A stretch of DNA of 64,000 bases from NCBI GenBank assembly GCA_960531495.1, contig CAUIJY010000068.1:496001-560000 (forward strand). Direction: 5' to 3'. Position numbers and translations under genes: made by a program. This DNA is from Zeus faber (Eukaryota > Chordata > Actinopteri > Zeiformes > Zeidae). The stretch's first letter is position 1. The number at the start of each line of letters is the position of its first letter. The notes under the pieces are model-generated. The model was not told the DNA's origin. It searched no databases and saw nothing but the letters and a program-made list of their open reading frames with translations. This document shows, one piece after another, positions 62,880-64,000 of this stretch.

Positions 62880-64000
62880 AGTTTTTGGCACATCTAACAA
62901 GTTTTTCTGAAATTACAAGCATTTTCATAAAAACCAGCATGGATGGCAAACAAGGCATTTTCAGGCAATTTAAAGACTGAAAGGATGTTTTGAGTAAAGG
63001 TTTCTGTCATGAATCTCTAGGACCGGCTCAGATAGTGTAAATACTGTTATGAACTGATTTGTAATGGGAAAGTACTGTTTGCAAAAGAGTTTTTGGCACA
63101 TCTAACAAGTTTTTCTGAAATTACGAGCAGTTTCATAAAAACCTGCATGGGTGGCAAACATGGCATTTTCAGGCAATTTAAAGACTGAAAGGATGTTTTG
63201 AGTAAAGGTTTCTGTCATGACTCTGTAGGACCTGCTCAGATAGTGTAAATACTGTTATGAACTCATTTGTAATGGGAAAGTACTGTTTGCAGAACAGTTT
63301 TTGGCACATCTAACACATTTTTTCTGAAATTACAAGCATTTTCATAAAAACCTGCATGGATGGCAAACAAGGCATTTTCAGGCAATTTAAAGACTGGAAG
63401 GATGTTTTGAGTAAAGGTTTCTGTCATGACTGTGTAGGAACTGCTCAGATAGTGTGAATACTGTTTTGAACTCATTTGTAATTGGGAATGTACTGTTTGT
63501 AAAACAGTTTTTGGCACATCTAACAAGTATTTCTGAAATAATAAGCATTTTCATGAAACCTGCATGGATGGCAAACAAGGCATTTTCAGGCCATTTAAAG
63601 ACTGAAAGGATGTTTTGAGTAAAGATTTCTGTCATGACTCAGTAGGAACTGCTCAGATAGTGTAAATACTGTTATGAACTCATTTGTAATGGGAAAGTAC
63701 TGTTTGCAAAAGAGTTTTTGGCACATCTAACAAGTTTTTCTGAAATTACAAGCACTTTCATAAAAACCTGCATGGATGGCAAACAAGGCATTTTCAGGCA
63801 ATTTGAAGACTGAAAGGATGTTTTGAGTAAAGGTTTCTGTCATAACTCTGTAGGAACTGCTCAGATAGTGTAAATACTGTTATGAACTCATTTGTAGTGG
63901 GAAAGTACTGTTTGCAAAACAGTTTTTGGCACATCTAACAAGTTTTTCTGAAATTACGAGCAGTTTCATAAAAACCTGCATGGGTGGCAAACAAGGCATT
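62880..64000 (+). repeat. Partial 13-monomer-type order at the right edge, truncated by the window
   Basis: CCAGCATGG with GAATCTCTAGG, GAGCAG, ACACA/GTGAA with GACTGGAAGG, TAATAAG and GCACTTTC with GTAGTGGG follow in the order 12, 13, 1, 2, 3. A GAGCAG monomer then begins at 63923 and is cut at 64000. A private GACCGGCTCAG near 63023 creates a CpG. The array continues beyond the window. Confidence 0.75.

Larger units (their letters stand above)
1..64000 (+). repeat. Satellite DNA array, ~208-bp monomer, about 307 head-to-tail copies
   Basis: The landmark TTTTTGGCACAT recurs every 207-210 bp across the whole window, for example at 1, 209, 417, 627, 834, 1042, 1251, 1459, 1667 and 1875, and lastly at 63923. 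That gives about 307 full monomers with a mean length near 208.2 bp plus a 78-bp partial copy. All copies point the same way. The first monomer is 34.6 % G+C. No unique sequence, transposon or gene interrupts the array, and neither array boundary is present. Long homogeneous arrays with higher-order structure are known from eukaryotic centromeres and pericentromeric heterochromatin, but placing this one at a centromere is inference. I do not recognise the family. Confidence 0.98.

Noticed and set aside
382..63635. Many minus-strand open frames of 65-115 codons with recurring peptides such as ENALFAIHAGF
   Set aside because: They repeat with the satellite, shift frame each monomer because 208 is not a multiple of 3, end after about one monomer, and owe their length to subtype indels. 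I see no codon-level conservation and no known domain.
1..64000. CRISPR-like array of direct repeats
   Set aside because: The repeats are 208 bp, contiguous and without unique spacers, and there are no cas genes. It is a tandem satellite.
1..64000. Hidden transposon, rRNA, tRNA or unique gene between monomers
   Set aside because: The 207-210 bp landmark spacing leaves no gap large enough for any of these wherever I followed it, and the HOR offsets are whole multiples of the monomer.
1..64000. Telomeric or simple-sequence repeat
   Set aside because: No run of TTAGGG or another short motif is present; the smallest repeating unit is the 208-bp monomer.

Overview
The whole 64 kb window is one continuous tandem-repeat (satellite DNA) array. 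A monomer of about 208 bp, always in the same orientation, repeats roughly 307 times from base 1 to base 64000, where the last copy is cut off. Neither edge of the array lies in the window. I see no gene, RNA gene, transposon, CRISPR array or unique sequence. Open frames of 62-115 codons do occur, mostly on the minus strand. They are by-products of the repeat: 208 is not a multiple of 3, so the same peptide segments recur in shifted frames and stop after about one monomer. The first monomer is 34.6 % G+C (72 of 208, counted by hand).

The organism is almost certainly a eukaryote, since arrays of this kind are typical of centromeric or pericentromeric heterochromatin. CpG is rare. One CpG in the monomer occurs as CG, CA and TG in different copies, the pattern left by deamination of methylated cytosine, which points to a CpG-methylating genome such as a vertebrate or a plant. 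I do not recognise the satellite family and cannot name the species.

Monomers fall into about a dozen diagnostic subtypes of 207-210 bp, arranged in higher-order repeats (HORs). Reading left to right: a partial 13-monomer HOR (1-2560); an 11-monomer HOR of 2288 bp, three copies (about 2290-9172); overlapping 12- and 7-monomer periods (about 7980-14116); a 10-monomer period of 2084 bp (15860-20144); a 17-monomer period of 3540 bp and its 16-monomer derivative of 3331 bp (17940-33225); nested 5-, 12-, 13- and 17-monomer periods (32950-41967); an exact two-copy 6-monomer duplication of 1248 bp (41657-44153); a highly homogeneous 13-monomer HOR of 2707 bp, three full copies and part of a fourth (47053-55990); and a mosaic tail with chimeric monomers (56000-64000). 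A segment of about 3.9 kb near 29.4-33.2 kb recurs 13,535 bp away at 42.9-46.8 kb.

Nothing works together here as a gene system. What the sequence records is array evolution: in-register unequal crossover, probable gene conversion and very recent local amplification. HOR ends are where diagnostic variants stop matching between copies, read by eye, so they are good to some tens of bases.
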